DNA from: Xanthomonas sacchari
GTDB taxonomy: Bacteria > Pseudomonadota > Gammaproteobacteria > Xanthomonadales > Xanthomonadaceae
Assembly (NCBI RefSeq): GCF_040529065.1
Contig: NZ_CP132343.1
Location: 2,294,001-2,358,000 of the forward strand
Length of the DNA stretch: 64,000 nucleotides
Direction of reading: 5' to 3'
The notes under the pieces were generated by a model. It was not told the origin of the DNA. It made no database searches and was given only the letters and a program-made list of their open reading frames with translations. This document shows positions 53,940 through 63,015 of this stretch, piece after piece (the first letter of the stretch is position 1; each line of letters begins with the position of its first letter). The translations under genes were made by a program, and so were the position numbers.

Positions 53940-54506
53940 TCAGCGCGGCGGATCGCGCTGCGGGCTGGGCCGCTTGGCCAGCTTGCGCTGCAGCGAGCGG
54001 CGGTGCATGCCGAGCAGGCGCGCGGCCGCGGACACGTTGCCGCCGGTCTCGTGCATGGCCTGCTGGATGTGCTCCCACTGCAGGCGGCTGAGCGGGGTCA
54101 TCGCGTCCGGCACGTCGCTGCCGTCCTCGTCTTCGTCCTCCTCGGCCTCCAGGCCGATCGCGCGCAGGATCATCGGCACGGTGGCCGGCTTGGGCAGGTA
54201 GTCGTCGGCGCCGAGCTTGATCGCCTCCACCGCGGTGGCGATGCTGGCGTAGCCGGTGACCAGCAGGATCTGCATGTCGGCGCGGATCGCGCGCAGCGGC
54301 TGGATCAGCGCCAGGCCGGATTCGTCGCCGAGCTTGAGATCGATCAGCGCGTAGTCCGGCGGCGACTCGGCGGCAAGCGCCAGCGCGGCGGCGGCGCTGT
54401 CGGCGGTGCGCGTCTCCAGGCCGCGGCGGGCGAGGGTGCGCTGCAGGGTGCGCAGGTACAGCGGATCGTCGTCGACCAGCAGGCCCAGCGGGGTCTCGGT
54501 GTTCAT
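53940..54506 (-). CDS. RegA/PrrA/ActR-type response regulator
   Basis: A 188-residue regulator. The receiver domain has LLVDDDPLYLRTL at the start, the phospho-acceptor Asp in YALIDLKLGDESGL, the conserved Thr in LLVTGYASIATA and Lys in DDYLPKPA. An acidic linker (EAEEDEDEDGSD) leads to a Fis-type helix-turn-helix with GNVSAAARLLGMHRRSLQRK, where the LxMHRRxLQRxLAKR motif is characteristic of RegA. The ATG (54506) overlaps the kinase stop by 4 bases. Family members control redox-dependent respiration and carbon metabolism genes. Confidence 0.9.
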   Translation of the reverse strand: MNTETPLGLLVDDDPLYLRTLQRTLARRGLETRTADSAAAALALAAESPPDYALIDLKLGDESGLALIQPLRAIRADMQILLVTGYASIATAVEAIKLGADDYLPKPATVPMILRAIGLEAEEDEDEDGSDVPDAMTPLSRLQWEHIQQAMHETGGNVSAAARLLGMHRRSLQRKLAKRPSPQRDPPR

Positions 54507-55735
54507 GCGGAGGTCTCCAGGGCGAGCAGCGGCAGGCGGAAGCCGACCCGGGCGCCATGGTCCGGCGCCGGCTCGGTCCACAGTTCGCCGCCCAGGCGTT
54601 CGATGGTCGCATGCGACAGCGCCAGGCCCACGCCCATGCTCTCGGGCTTGCCGCTGCGGAACAGGGTGGCCGGCAGGCCGACCTGGTTGGCGTCGAAGCC
54701 GCCGCCGTAGTCGCGTACCTCGCCGACCAGTTCGCTGCCGGTGACCCGCACGTTCAGGTCCACCTGCGGATGGCCGGCGCGTTCGCCGGCGTCGGCGGCG
54801 TTGTTCAGCAGGACCTGCAGCAGGTGGCCGATGGCGCTTTCCATGCGCAGCTGCAGCGGCGCGTCGTCGTTGCGGCGCAGGCGCACGGTGGGCCGCACCA
54901 GTTGCCACTGGTGCAGCACCTGCGCCAGCGACACCGTCTGCCCGCCGGCGCGCTGCGCCGGCGCGGCCAGCGCCAGTACCCGCTCGCGGCACTGCACCAG
55001 CAGTTCGCGCAGGGTGTCCAGGTCTTCGCGCAGTTCCGGCTGGGTGCTCTGTTCGGCGATGTCGTCGGTGAGCAGGGTCATCGTCGCCAGCGGCGTGTTC
55101 AGCTCGTGCGCCACCGAGGCGGCATGGGTGGCCAGGGCGACGATGCCTTCGTTGCGGGTGAAGCGCTCGCGCAGCAGCGCCAGTTCGCGCTCGCGTTCGC
55201 GCATGGCCATCGCCAGGCGGGTGGAGAACACCAGCACCACCACCGTGGACAGCAGGAAGTTGGCGGCCATGCCCCAGCGCTGCAGGTCCAGCGCCCGGTA
55301 GGGGCCGTGCGGCAGCGGCAGGCCGAAGACGGCGCTGACCGTATAGCCGGCCACGCAGGCCAGCGCCACCGCCAGCGCCCAGCGCAGCGGCAGCGCCAGC
55401 ACCGCCAGCGCGATGAGCACCAGGAACAGCGAGCCGAAGGCGTTGCCGATGCCGCCGCTCCAGCCGACCATCCAGGTCAGCACCGTCACGTCGACCAGGA
55501 TGTGGCCGAAGGCGGTGGCCGGGGCGGCCGAGTCGGCATGGCGCAGGCGCAGCTGCGCGTACAGGTTGAACAGCGCCAGCACCGCCACGCCGGCCCACAG
55601 CGGCGCCTGCGGCAGCGGCAACTGCAGCGGCCAGGTCGCCACCAGGATCGTCGCGGCCTGGCCGGCGGTGGCCAGCCAGCGCAGGCTGCACAGGGTGCGC
55701 AGGAAGGAGGCGTCGGTGGAATCCATGCTGCGCAT
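54503..55735 (-). CDS. RegB/PrrB-type redox sensor histidine kinase
   Basis: A 410-residue membrane kinase with about six N-terminal helices. The membrane part holds GGIGNAFGSLFLVL, matching the quinone-interaction motif GGxxNPF of RegB except that Pro is Ala. The H-box is VALATHAASVAHELNTPLAT, with its His-Glu-Leu-Asn-Thr-Pro core. The ATP-binding domain contains LLQVLLNNAADAGERAG, RDYGGGFD and GVGLALSHATIERLGG. It phosphorylates the RegA-like protein encoded by the overlapping next gene. Start 55735 or an in-frame ATG at 55726; neither has a strong ribosome binding site. It is divergent from ispG. Confidence 0.9.
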   Translation of the reverse strand: MRSMDSTDASFLRTLCSLRWLATAGQAATILVATWPLQLPLPQAPLWAGVAVLALFNLYAQLRLRHADSAAPATAFGHILVDVTVLTWMVGWSGGIGNAFGSLFLVLIALAVLALPLRWALAVALACVAGYTVSAVFGLPLPHGPYRALDLQRWGMAANFLLSTVVVLVFSTRLAMAMRERERELALLRERFTRNEGIVALATHAASVAHELNTPLATMTLLTDDIAEQSTQPELREDLDTLRELLVQCRERVLALAAPAQRAGGQTVSLAQVLHQWQLVRPTVRLRRNDDAPLQLRMESAIGHLLQVLLNNAADAGERAGHPQVDLNVRVTGSELVGEVRDYGGGFDANQVGLPATLFRSGKPESMGVGLALSHATIERLGGELWTEPAPDHGARVGFRLPLLALETSA

Positions 55736-55850
55736 CGTATGCGCTGGGCCGGGGGCCTGCCTGCGACAAACCGTCGCAGCGGCGCCGCCTCGCTGAATCG
55801 GAGGTGCCGGCGCATGCGGAAGGAGGCGCTGCGCAGGCTAAAATGGGCGC

Positions 55851-57116
55851 ATGTACGATGCCGTCAGCCGCCCCACGCCCCCCGCCGATGCCGCGCCCTG
55901 GGCGCGCCGTCTCACCCAGCCGGTCCGCATCGGCGGCGTCACCATGGGCGGCGGCAAGCCAGTGGTGGTGCAGTCGATGACCAACACCGACACCGCCGAC
56001 GTCGCCTCCTCGGTCAAGCAGGTGGCCGAACTGTGGCGCGCCGGCTCGGAACTGGTGCGCCTGACCGTCAACACCCCCGAGTCGGCCGCAGCGATCCCGC
56101 GCATCGTCGACAAGCTGCGGATGATGGGCATCGAGGTGCCGCTGATCGGCGACTTCCACTACAACGGCCACCAGTTGCTGGCCGCCGAGCCGGCCTGCGC
56201 CGAGGCGCTGGCCAAGTACCGGATCAATCCCGGCAATGTCGGCTTCGGCAAGAAGAAGGACACCCAGTTCGCGCAGCTGATCGAGTTCGCGCTGAAATAC
56301 GACAAGCCGGTGCGTATCGGCGCCAACTGGGGCTCGCTGGACCAGGCGCTGGCGGCGCAGCTGATGGACGAGAACTCGCGGCGCGAGGTGCCGTGGGATG
56401 CCGGCCGGGTGCTGCGCGAGGCGTTGATCCGCTCGGCGCTGGACTCGGCCGAGCGCGCGGTGGAACTGGGCCTGGGCCGCGACCGTATCGTGCTCAGTTG
56501 CAAGGTCAGCGGCGTGCAGGAACTGATCGCGGTGTACCGCGACCTGGCGCAGCGCTCGGACTTCGCCCTGCACCTGGGCCTGACCGAGGCCGGCATCGGC
56601 AGCAAGGGCATCGTCGCCTCGGCGGCCGCGCTGGCGGTGCTGCTCCAGGAAGGCATCGGCGACACCATCCGCATCTCGCTGACCCCCGAGCCGGGGCAGT
56701 CGCGCACGCAGGAAGTGATCGTCGCCCAGGAGTTGCTGCAGACCACCGGCCAGCGCGCCTTCACTCCGCTGGTTACCGCCTGCCCGGGCTGCGGCCGCAC
56801 CACCTCCGAGTTCTTCCAGGAGCTGGCCAAGGTGGTGCAGAACCACGTCCGCGCGAAGATGCCGGAGTGGAAGGTGAGCCATCCCGGCGCCGAGAGCATG
56901 ACCCTGGCGGTGATGGGCTGCGTGGTCAACGGACCGGGCGAGTCGCGCCACGCCAACATCGGCATCTCCTTGCCCGGCACCGGCGAGGCGCCGGCCGCGC
57001 CGGTATTCATCGACGGCGAGAAGAAGGTGACCCTGCGCGGCGAGAACATCGCCCAGGAGTTCGTGGCGCTGATCGACGAGTACGTCGAACGGACCTATGT
57101 CCGCCGCACCGGGTGA
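55851..57116 (+). CDS. ispG: 4-hydroxy-3-methylbut-2-enyl diphosphate synthase IspG (GcpE)
   Basis: A 421-residue iron-sulfur enzyme of the MEP isoprenoid pathway. [20 protein letters not shown] and [15 protein letters not shown] open the TIM-barrel. The [4Fe-4S] cluster ligands are in [17 protein letters not shown] and [19 protein letters not shown]. It converts MEcPP to HMBPP. The ATG at 55851 gives the expected length, and an AAATGGGCGC context precedes it. The 3' end overlaps the PAP2 phosphatase gene by 20 bases in another frame, so the two are probably coupled, joining isoprenoid synthesis to a lipid-phosphate phosphatase. Confidence 0.96.
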   Translation: MYDAVSRPTPPADAAPWARRLTQPVRIGGVTMGGGKPVVVQSMTNTDTADVASSVKQVAELWRAGSELVRLTVNTPESAAAIPRIVDKLRMMGIEVPLIGDFHYNGHQLLAAEPACAEALAKYRINPGNVGFGKKKDTQFAQLIEFALKYDKPVRIGANWGSLDQALAAQLMDENSRREVPWDAGRVLREALIRSALDSAERAVELGLGRDRIVLSCKVSGVQELIAVYRDLAQRSDFALHLGLTEAGIGSKGIVASAAALAVLLQEGIGDTIRISLTPEPGQSRTQEVIVAQELLQTTGQRAFTPLVTACPGCGRTTSEFFQELAKVVQNHVRAKMPEWKVSHPGAESMTLAVMGCVVNGPGESRHANIGISLPGTGEAPAAPVFIDGEKKVTLRGENIAQEFVALIDEYVERTYVRRTG

Positions 57117-57807
57117 GTCCGCCGCGGAGGCGGCCGGGCTGCGCCGCTGGTTGCGGCTGAATGCCTGGCGCATCGTCCTGCTGTTCGCCGGGGTGCTGCT
57201 GCCGCTGGGCGTGTTCGTGGCCCTTGCCGAGGACGTGCACGCACTCGAAGACCTGTATTTCGACGAGCCGTTGCTGTGGAGCATGCGCGGCCTGACCAGC
57301 CCGGGCTGGGACCGCTTCTTCACCGTGGTCACCGAGGCCGGCTACCAGTACGGGGTGATCCCGCTGGACACGCTGATCGTGCTGGTGCTGCTGGGCCTGC
57401 GCCGCTGGCGCGAAGCGCTGTTCGCCGCGCTGTCCTTCATCGGCTCGGCGCTGCTGAACATGGGCGCCAAGCAGTTCTTCCAGCGCGACCGGCCGAGCCT
57501 GTGGGAATCGATCGCGCCCGAGCACCACACCTTCAGTTTCCCCAGCGGCCACGCGATGGGTTCGATGACCCTGGCCGCGGTGCTGATCGCGCTCAGCTGG
57601 CGTACCCGCTGGCGCTGGCCGGTGTTGTGGCTGGCCGGCAGCTTCACCCTGCTGGTCGGCATCTCGCGGGTGTACCTGGGCGTGCATTACCCCTCCGATA
57701 TCCTCGGCGGCTGGAGCGCGGCGCTGGTGTGGGTGGTGGGACTGTACCTGCTGCTGTTCCGCGGCGCGCGCCGGCCGCGCTGGCGTGTGCGGCGCGCCGT
57801 GTCCTAG
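57097..57807 (+). CDS. PAP2-superfamily membrane phosphatase
   Basis: A 236-residue integral membrane protein with about six helices. It carries all three PAP2 motifs: KQFFQRDRP (K-x6-RP), [10 protein letters not shown] (PSGH) and [12 protein letters not shown] (SR-x5-H-x3-D). These are diagnostic of lipid-phosphate phosphatases acting on phosphatidic acid, undecaprenyl diphosphate or phosphatidylglycerophosphate. The ATG at 57097 lies inside the 3' end of ispG. Because ispG supplies isoprenoid precursors, undecaprenyl diphosphate is an attractive but untested substrate. Confidence 0.9.
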   Translation: MSAAPGESAAEAAGLRRWLRLNAWRIVLLFAGVLLPLGVFVALAEDVHALEDLYFDEPLLWSMRGLTSPGWDRFFTVVTEAGYQYGVIPLDTLIVLVLLGLRRWREALFAALSFIGSALLNMGAKQFFQRDRPSLWESIAPEHHTFSFPSGHAMGSMTLAAVLIALSWRTRWRWPVLWLAGSFTLLVGISRVYLGVHYPSDILGGWSAALVWVVGLYLLLFRGARRPRWRVRRAVS

Positions 57808-58588
57808 CGGCGCCGTTCGATGCGTGGCGACGCACCGTAGCGCAGCGCGCTCAAGTTCAGGCGGCAGTCGCCGATAACGCGATCTTGCAGGGATAGGGGG
57901 CAAGCAGGGGGATGGACGTCGAACGGCGCAGCGTTGCGGCGGCGAAGCTTGGTCGATGAGGCGCTGGAACTGCCGCCCGATGCGGCCGCGCGCGATCAAG
58001 CGCGCCTACGCGCTGCGCTTGAAGAAAACCCGGCCCGACGACGACCCGGTCGCGTTCCAGCAGTTGTACGCGACCTATCGGGCGGCACTGGCCTGGGCGG
58101 AAGCGCCGACGTGGCCGCAGCACGCGCGCGCCACGATCGATGACCTGCAGGTAGACGTGTCGCTGGTGCCACCGGCGGCAGTGCCTCCGCTGGTCGTGGG
58201 TCCCTGGCCGATCTCGTGCACGCCCCGGTGTTGAAGGCCGAACTGATGCCTCGCGCATTGCTGGGTGGTTGCTTCGGCCAGTATCGTCATCCTGTCGGAA
58301 TGCGTAGCGGCGGATGGGGGGGGGCGTCGGTTCCGCGCTCGCCTACGTCGCGACATCCCGCATGGCAGGTTGCATGCAGACCGAATCCCGAAAGGCGATC
58401 CCTCCTGGGCTTGGCGTGGTGGGTGTGCTGTGCGTACCTCTGGTCGTCATGATCCAGGCCGGTGCCTGGCCCGGCACGTGGTCGCGCTGTTGTTCCAGGC
58501 CCTCTCGCTGATCCAGGACATCCAGCATCGCGCCCTGCACACGCACGTCTAGAATTTTCATAATGGATAGGGACACAAGGATCCGCAC
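57808..58588. other. Interval between the PAP2 gene and hscC
   Basis: Apart from the J-domain pseudogene at 57947-58200, nothing coding is supported in these ~780 bases. CATAAT at 58559-58564 could be the -10 of hscC; no good -35 was found. AAGGA at 58577-58581 is the hscC ribosome binding site. Confidence 0.6.
57947..58200 (+). pseudogene. Frameshifted J-like domain gene fragment
   Basis: DEALELPPDAAA in one frame continues, after a shift near 57987, as AIKRAYALRLKKTRPDDDPV followed by AFQQLYATYRAALAWA in another. Together these align with the N-terminus of the intact J-like protein at 60277 (AALGLDEDADERAIKRAYAA, RLKVTRPDEDPAGFQQL). The intact gene's ~450 further residues are absent here; the sequence after about 58200 is unrelated. 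It looks like a broken paralogue left upstream of hscC. Confidence 0.75.
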
Positions 58589-60280
58589 ATGATCGTAGGT
58601 ATCGACCTCGGCACCACCCACTCGCTGATCGGCATCCACGACGCCGACGGTGGGCGCCTGTTCGCCAATCCACACGGCGGCCTGTTGACCCCGTCGGTGG
58701 TCAGCGTCGACGACGATGGCAACCTACTGGTCGGCCAGCCCGCCCGCGATCGCCTGGTGACCCATCCGGGCCACAGCGTGGCCGCGTTCAAGCGCTGGAT
58801 GGGCAGCCCGCGCGAGACCAGGTTGGGGCAGCGCAGTTTCCGTCCGGAAGAGTTGTCCGCGCTGATCCTGCGCTCCCTGATCGCCGACGCCGAGGCCGCG
58901 CTGGGTGAGAAGGTGGAGGAAGCGGTCATCAGCGTGCCTGCCTATTTCTCCGACGCGCAACGCAAGGCCACCCGGGTGGCCGGCGAACTGGCCGGCATCC
59001 GCGTCGAACGCTTGATCAACGAGCCGACCGCCGCCGCGCTGGCCTATGGGCTGCAGGAGCGCGGGGGAGAAGGCCGCGTGCTGGTGCTCGATCTTGGTGG
59101 CGGCACGTTCGACGTGTCGCTGTTGGAAATGTTCGACGGCGTGGTGGAAGTGCATGCGAGCGCAGGCGACAACTTCCTCGGTGGCGAAGACTTCCTGCAG
59201 GTGCTGGTGGACGGTTTCTGTAGCGAGCATCGGCTCGATCCGGCCAAGCTCGCGCCCAGCGACAGCGCGCAGTTGCGGCGACGGATCGAGCAACTCAAGC
59301 GCGAACTGAGCACCCAGGCGCAGGCCGCAGTGAGCCTGAGCATCGCCGGGCAGACGTACAGCTGGGACATCGACGAGTCGCGCTTCGCGCAGCTGGCCGA
59401 GCCCTTGCTGCAGCGCATGCGCGCCCCGATCGAACGTGCGCTGCGCGATGCCAAGCTGCGGCCGTCGGAGCTGGACGACATCGTGCTGGTCGGCGGCGCG
59501 GTGCGCATGCCGATGATCAGCCGTCTGGCCACGCGCATGCTCGGCCGCCTGCCGCTGCGTCATGTCAATCCCGACCATGCGATCGCCCTGGGAGCGGTGG
59601 TGGCGGCCGGCCTGAAGAGCCGCGACGAGAGCCTGCGCGAGGTGGTGTTGACCGATGTCTGTCCTTATACGCTGGGAACGCAGGTGTCGCGCCGCGGCGG
59701 CGATGGACAACTGCGCAACGGGTATTTCCATCCGATCATTCCGCGCAACAGCGTGGTGCCGGTCAGTCGCGAAGACACCTTCTATCCCATCCACGAGCGC
59801 CAGACCGAAGTGGTCATCGATGTCTACCAGGGCGAGAACCCGATGGTCGAGCGCAACATCAAGCTGGGCGAAGTGCGGGTGGCGCTGGATCCCAAGCGCC
59901 CGCGCAACGAGCAGAGCGTGCTGACCCGATTCACCTATGACGTGGACGGATTGCTGCAGGTCGAGGTCGTCGAGGAGGCCACCGGCAAGCGGCACGAATT
60001 GATCCTCGAACAGAATCCCGGGTTGCTCGACCGCGACGAAATCGCCCGGCGCTTGCTGGCCCTGGCCGAACTGAAGGTGCACCCGCGCGACCAGCAGCAG
60101 AACCTGGCGATGCTGGCACGCATCGAGCGCGTCTACGAGGAGTACATCGACGAACGCCAGACGCTGCAGCATTGGCTCGACCAGTTCCGCGCGGTGCTCG
60201 AAAGCCAGGAGACGGTCCGTATCGAACGCCATCGCCAGGAACTGGCCCAGGCACTGGACGAGCTGGAAGCGCGCGCATGA
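58589..60280 (+). CDS. hscC: Hsp70-family chaperone HscC
   Basis: A 563-residue Hsp70. The ATPase domain has MIVGIDLGTTHSLIGIHD at the start, NEPTAAALAYGL, LVLDLGGGTFDVSLLEMFDG, and the adenosine motif IVLVGGAVRMPMISRL. The substrate-binding domain follows (LTDVCPYTLGTQVSRRG, NSVVPVSREDTFYP). The lid is short, ending at 563 residues rather than the ~640 of DnaK, and there is no EEVD-like tail. This fits the HscC subfamily. The ATG at 58589 follows AAGGA. The overlapping next gene encodes a J-like membrane protein, equivalent to the E. coli hscC/djlC neighbourhood, and is its likely co-chaperone. Confidence 0.92.
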   Translation: MIVGIDLGTTHSLIGIHDADGGRLFANPHGGLLTPSVVSVDDDGNLLVGQPARDRLVTHPGHSVAAFKRWMGSPRETRLGQRSFRPEELSALILRSLIADAEAALGEKVEEAVISVPAYFSDAQRKATRVAGELAGIRVERLINEPTAAALAYGLQERGGEGRVLVLDLGGGTFDVSLLEMFDGVVEVHASAGDNFLGGEDFLQVLVDGFCSEHRLDPAKLAPSDSAQLRRRIEQLKRELSTQAQAAVSLSIAGQTYSWDIDESRFAQLAEPLLQRMRAPIERALRDAKLRPSELDDIVLVGGAVRMPMISRLATRMLGRLPLRHVNPDHAIALGAVVAAGLKSRDESLREVVLTDVCPYTLGTQVSRRGGDGQLRNGYFHPIIPRNSVVPVSREDTFYPIHERQTEVVIDVYQGENPMVERNIKLGEVRVALDPKRPRNEQSVLTRFTYDVDGLLQVEVVEEATGKRHELILEQNPGLLDRDEIARRLLALAELKVHPRDQQQNLAMLARIERVYEEYIDERQTLQHWLDQFRAVLESQETVRIERHRQELAQALDELEARA

Positions 60281-61836
60281 GCTGGGCTTTGGCGGCATTG
60301 GGGCTGGATGAGGACGCCGACGAGCGTGCCATCAAGCGGGCGTACGCCGCGCGCCTGAAGGTGACCCGTCCGGACGAAGATCCGGCCGGCTTTCAGCAAC
60401 TCCACGAGACCTACCAGGCGGCGCTTGGCTGGGCGCGGCACTTCGCCGCTGAGCATCGCCCGGCAGAGCCGGCCGTCGAGGGCCTGGAACACCAGGATGA
60501 TGTACTGCAGGCGCAGGCGGATGTCGGGTTTGCACGGGCTTCCTTGGCGCAGGAAGCCGTGCCGGCGCCCACGCAGCGCGATGCCGACGTGCTTCAGCCT
60601 GCCGACGTCTCGGAAGCGCCCGAACGCTTCGCAGAGCCTGAGGCGGCCGAAACGCCAGCCATCCGTCTTCCTGCTGTCGCATCAAGGATCGCGTTTGCCG
60701 AGACGGAGCCCCCGTCCGTGGACATGGCGCAGATGCAGTTGCGCATCCTGCATCAAGCGCAGCAACTGGAACCGGCAGCGCTGCACACCTGGCTGCTCGC
60801 GCAACCGGAGCTGTGGTCGCTGGACCACAAGCCGCAGATCGGTGCCGAGCTGCAGCGCCATCTGCTCGAACACGAGGAAACGCTCAGCCTCTACCACTAC
60901 GAGGTACTTGCCGATTTCTTCGACTGGGAGCAGGCGCTGGACGCGCCCGATCCCTATTTCGTGCAGCATGCCTGCGCACGGATGCACCAGCGTTGGCGGC
61001 TGCAACCGTCCGGCCATGGAGAGCTGAGCGAGGCGCTGCGGCGGCGCGGCGACCCAGACGCATCGGTTCCCTATGTGCGCAAGTTGTTGGCGTTGCTGGG
61101 CCCGACGGCGTCCGACAGTGCGGTGTTCGCGGCGATGCTGTGGCCAGGCCGGCCCACCCGCATGCGGCGACTGCTTGAACTGATCGGCTACGTGCCGGAC
61201 GGTCGCAAGCCACCACCGCCGTTGCAGCGAGAGCGTGCCAACACCTGGTATCTGGCCGGCGAACGGCACATGTTCAATCCGATTGCCTTCATGGTCGGAG
61301 TGGCGCGTAGCCTGATCGCGGCAGCAGCCTTCCTGCTTCTGTGCCTCTTGTTGGCGATGCTCGATCGCAATCCGGCACCCGGGATCTCGCCGATGCTGAA
61401 GGCCGGCGGCATCGGCGCCGCTGTCATCGTTGGTGGTTGGCTTGCCTGGGATTGCTTCGCTTCGCTGCTGCGTTGGCAGTCCCGACACGAAACCGATGCC
61501 TGCGTCAGACGCCCGCTGTTGCAGCGCTTCTTCATCCCGATGATCGGCATGGTCGCCATTGCATGCATTGCAGCGGACAAGTCCTGGGCTGCCGCAGCCA
61601 TCGCCTTGCCACTGTTGCTGATCGCGGTTGTACGCTGGATGCGCCGTGCTGGATACCGGCTTCAGCTGGAATGGGGTTGGGGCTGGGTGTGGGCTGGATT
61701 CTTCGTGCTCAAGGCTGCTTTCTTGGGAGTCGGGATGTTGGTCCTCTACCCGCAGGTCGCGCTCGGCGGTACCGCGATCGCCTGGCTTGGCGATCTGATC
61801 TCGCAGTGGAGAGCCAGAAAGAGGGCGGTGGCCTGA
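60277..61836 (+). CDS. J-like domain membrane protein (DjlB/DjlC-type HscC partner)
   Basis: A 519-residue protein. Residues 1-50 form a J-like domain (ALGLDEDADERAIKRAYAAR, then TRPDEDPAGFQQLHETYQAAL) in which the canonical HPD is RPD. A Glu/Ala/Pro-rich linker (about 55-145) leads to an alpha-helical region (about 150-340), then four or five hydrophobic segments from about 345 (LIAAAAFLLLCLLLAMLD, AAVIVGGWLAWDCFASLL, IAADKSWAAAAIALPLLLIA) near the C-terminus. The J-domain faces the cytoplasm if the tail is membrane-embedded. The ATG overlaps the hscC stop, so the two are translated together. Confidence 0.82.
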   Translation: MSWALAALGLDEDADERAIKRAYAARLKVTRPDEDPAGFQQLHETYQAALGWARHFAAEHRPAEPAVEGLEHQDDVLQAQADVGFARASLAQEAVPAPTQRDADVLQPADVSEAPERFAEPEAAETPAIRLPAVASRIAFAETEPPSVDMAQMQLRILHQAQQLEPAALHTWLLAQPELWSLDHKPQIGAELQRHLLEHEETLSLYHYEVLADFFDWEQALDAPDPYFVQHACARMHQRWRLQPSGHGELSEALRRRGDPDASVPYVRKLLALLGPTASDSAVFAAMLWPGRPTRMRRLLELIGYVPDGRKPPPPLQRERANTWYLAGERHMFNPIAFMVGVARSLIAAAAFLLLCLLLAMLDRNPAPGISPMLKAGGIGAAVIVGGWLAWDCFASLLRWQSRHETDACVRRPLLQRFFIPMIGMVAIACIAADKSWAAAAIALPLLLIAVVRWMRRAGYRLQLEWGWGWVWAGFFVLKAAFLGVGMLVLYPQVALGGTAIAWLGDLISQWRARKRAVA

Positions 61837-61840
61837 TCGG

Positions 61841-63013
61841 TTACCAGCTCGAACTGGCGCCGCCGCCGCCGGAGCTGCCGCCGCCGGAGGACGAGTCGCT
61901 GCTGGAGGACGAAGACGAAGACGAGGAGGACGATCCTGCGGACTCGGCCGCGGCGCGTTCCTTGGCGGCCTGGGCGGCGTAGTAGCTGGCGGTGTAGGCA
62001 AACACGCCGGGCGCGGTCTCGGCGATGTGGCCCTTGCGGATCAGCGCGTTGCGCCGCCGTGCGAGCGCCTGCAGGAAGCGGCTGTAGCGCTGCGGCGAGC
62101 GGTAGCGCTGCGTGGCGACGGCCAGGGTCAGCACCAGGATCAGCAGTTCCAGCGCCAGGAAGATCACGTACATGGTCATCGACCTGGCCGACAGCAGGAA
62201 CACGAAGATGCCGGGGTTGGCGCTCAGGAACAGGCGGATGAACCACGCCCAGAAGCCGCCACGTGCGGTGTCCTGCACCAGTTCCTCGGGCTTGCCCGCC
62301 AGGCGTGGGTGCAGCCGCAGCAGGCGCCTGCGCAGGATGCCAGTCCAGGCACTGCGCAGCGGCAGCAGCAGCCACACCAGCACCAGCAGGCCCACCCAGG
62401 CGATGGCGCCGCGCCGCCAGTGCATGCCGTCGTCGGCCGGTTGCGCCAGTTCGGCGACGGCTTCGGGATCCTGCGCCGCGGCGCGGCCCATGAAGTCGAA
62501 GGCGGCCACGATGGCGTCGGCGGTGTCGCCCTGGCGCAGGCGCGGGGCCAGGTAATCGTCCAGCGCGTGCCGCGCGACCAAGTCGGGCAGCACGCCTTCC
62601 AGGCCGTAGCCGACCTCGAAGCGCAAACGCCGGTCCTGCATCGCCAGCACCAGCAGCAGGCCGTTGTCCGTGCCCTTCTGACCGAGCCGCCAGGTGCGGA
62701 AGGCGCGCTCGGCCAGGCGCTCGATCGGTTCGTCCTGCAGCGATGGCACGATGTAGACCGCGCCCCAGATGTGCTGGCGCTCGCGCAGGCGCTGCAGCGC
62801 CGCGTTGATCCGCTGCGTGTCCTCCGCGCTGAGCGTGCCGGCGGGATCGACCACGTTCGGCGTGTAGGGTGGAATGGCGACGGCGCCGCGGCCGAGCGCC
62901 GGCCACAGCAGCAGGGCCAGGAGCAGCAGCGTACCGAGCCGGAACGGCGCCCAGGTGCGCAGTGTGTCGGGGCTGCGGCGCGGGGTGGTGACGTGTGGAC
63001 GCTGCTTGCGCAT
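61841..63013 (-). CDS. TPM-domain membrane protein with Ser/Gly-rich tail
   Basis: A 390-residue protein. The signal/anchor helix is TLLLLALLLWPALGRGAVA. The TPM domain at about residues 48-180 has NVVDPAGTLSAEDTQRINAA, IWGAVYIVPSLQDEPIERLA, TDNGLLLVLAMQDRRLRFEV and GYGLEGVLPD. Two or three transmembrane segments follow (AWVGLLVLVWLLLPL, MYVIFLALELLILVLTLAV), and the tail is rich in Ser then Gly (12 consecutive Ser codons, then GGG/GGGG runs). Family roles range from phosphatase to photosystem repair; the function here is unknown. The ATG at 63013 is used because longer frames overlap the racemase gene. Confidence 0.82.
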   Translation of the reverse strand: MRKQRPHVTTPRRSPDTLRTWAPFRLGTLLLLALLLWPALGRGAVAIPPYTPNVVDPAGTLSAEDTQRINAALQRLRERQHIWGAVYIVPSLQDEPIERLAERAFRTWRLGQKGTDNGLLLVLAMQDRRLRFEVGYGLEGVLPDLVARHALDDYLAPRLRQGDTADAIVAAFDFMGRAAAQDPEAVAELAQPADDGMHWRRGAIAWVGLLVLVWLLLPLRSAWTGILRRRLLRLHPRLAGKPEELVQDTARGGFWAWFIRLFLSANPGIFVFLLSARSMTMYVIFLALELLILVLTLAVATQRYRSPQRYSRFLQALARRRNALIRKGHIAETAPGVFAYTASYYAAQAAKERAAAESAGSSSSSSSSSSSSDSSSGGGSSGGGGASSSW

Positions 63014-63015
63014 CG

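Noticed and set aside
58216-58552. Small open frames just before hscC
   Set aside because: No motifs, overlapping in three frames, and no similarity to the J-like gene beyond 58200.
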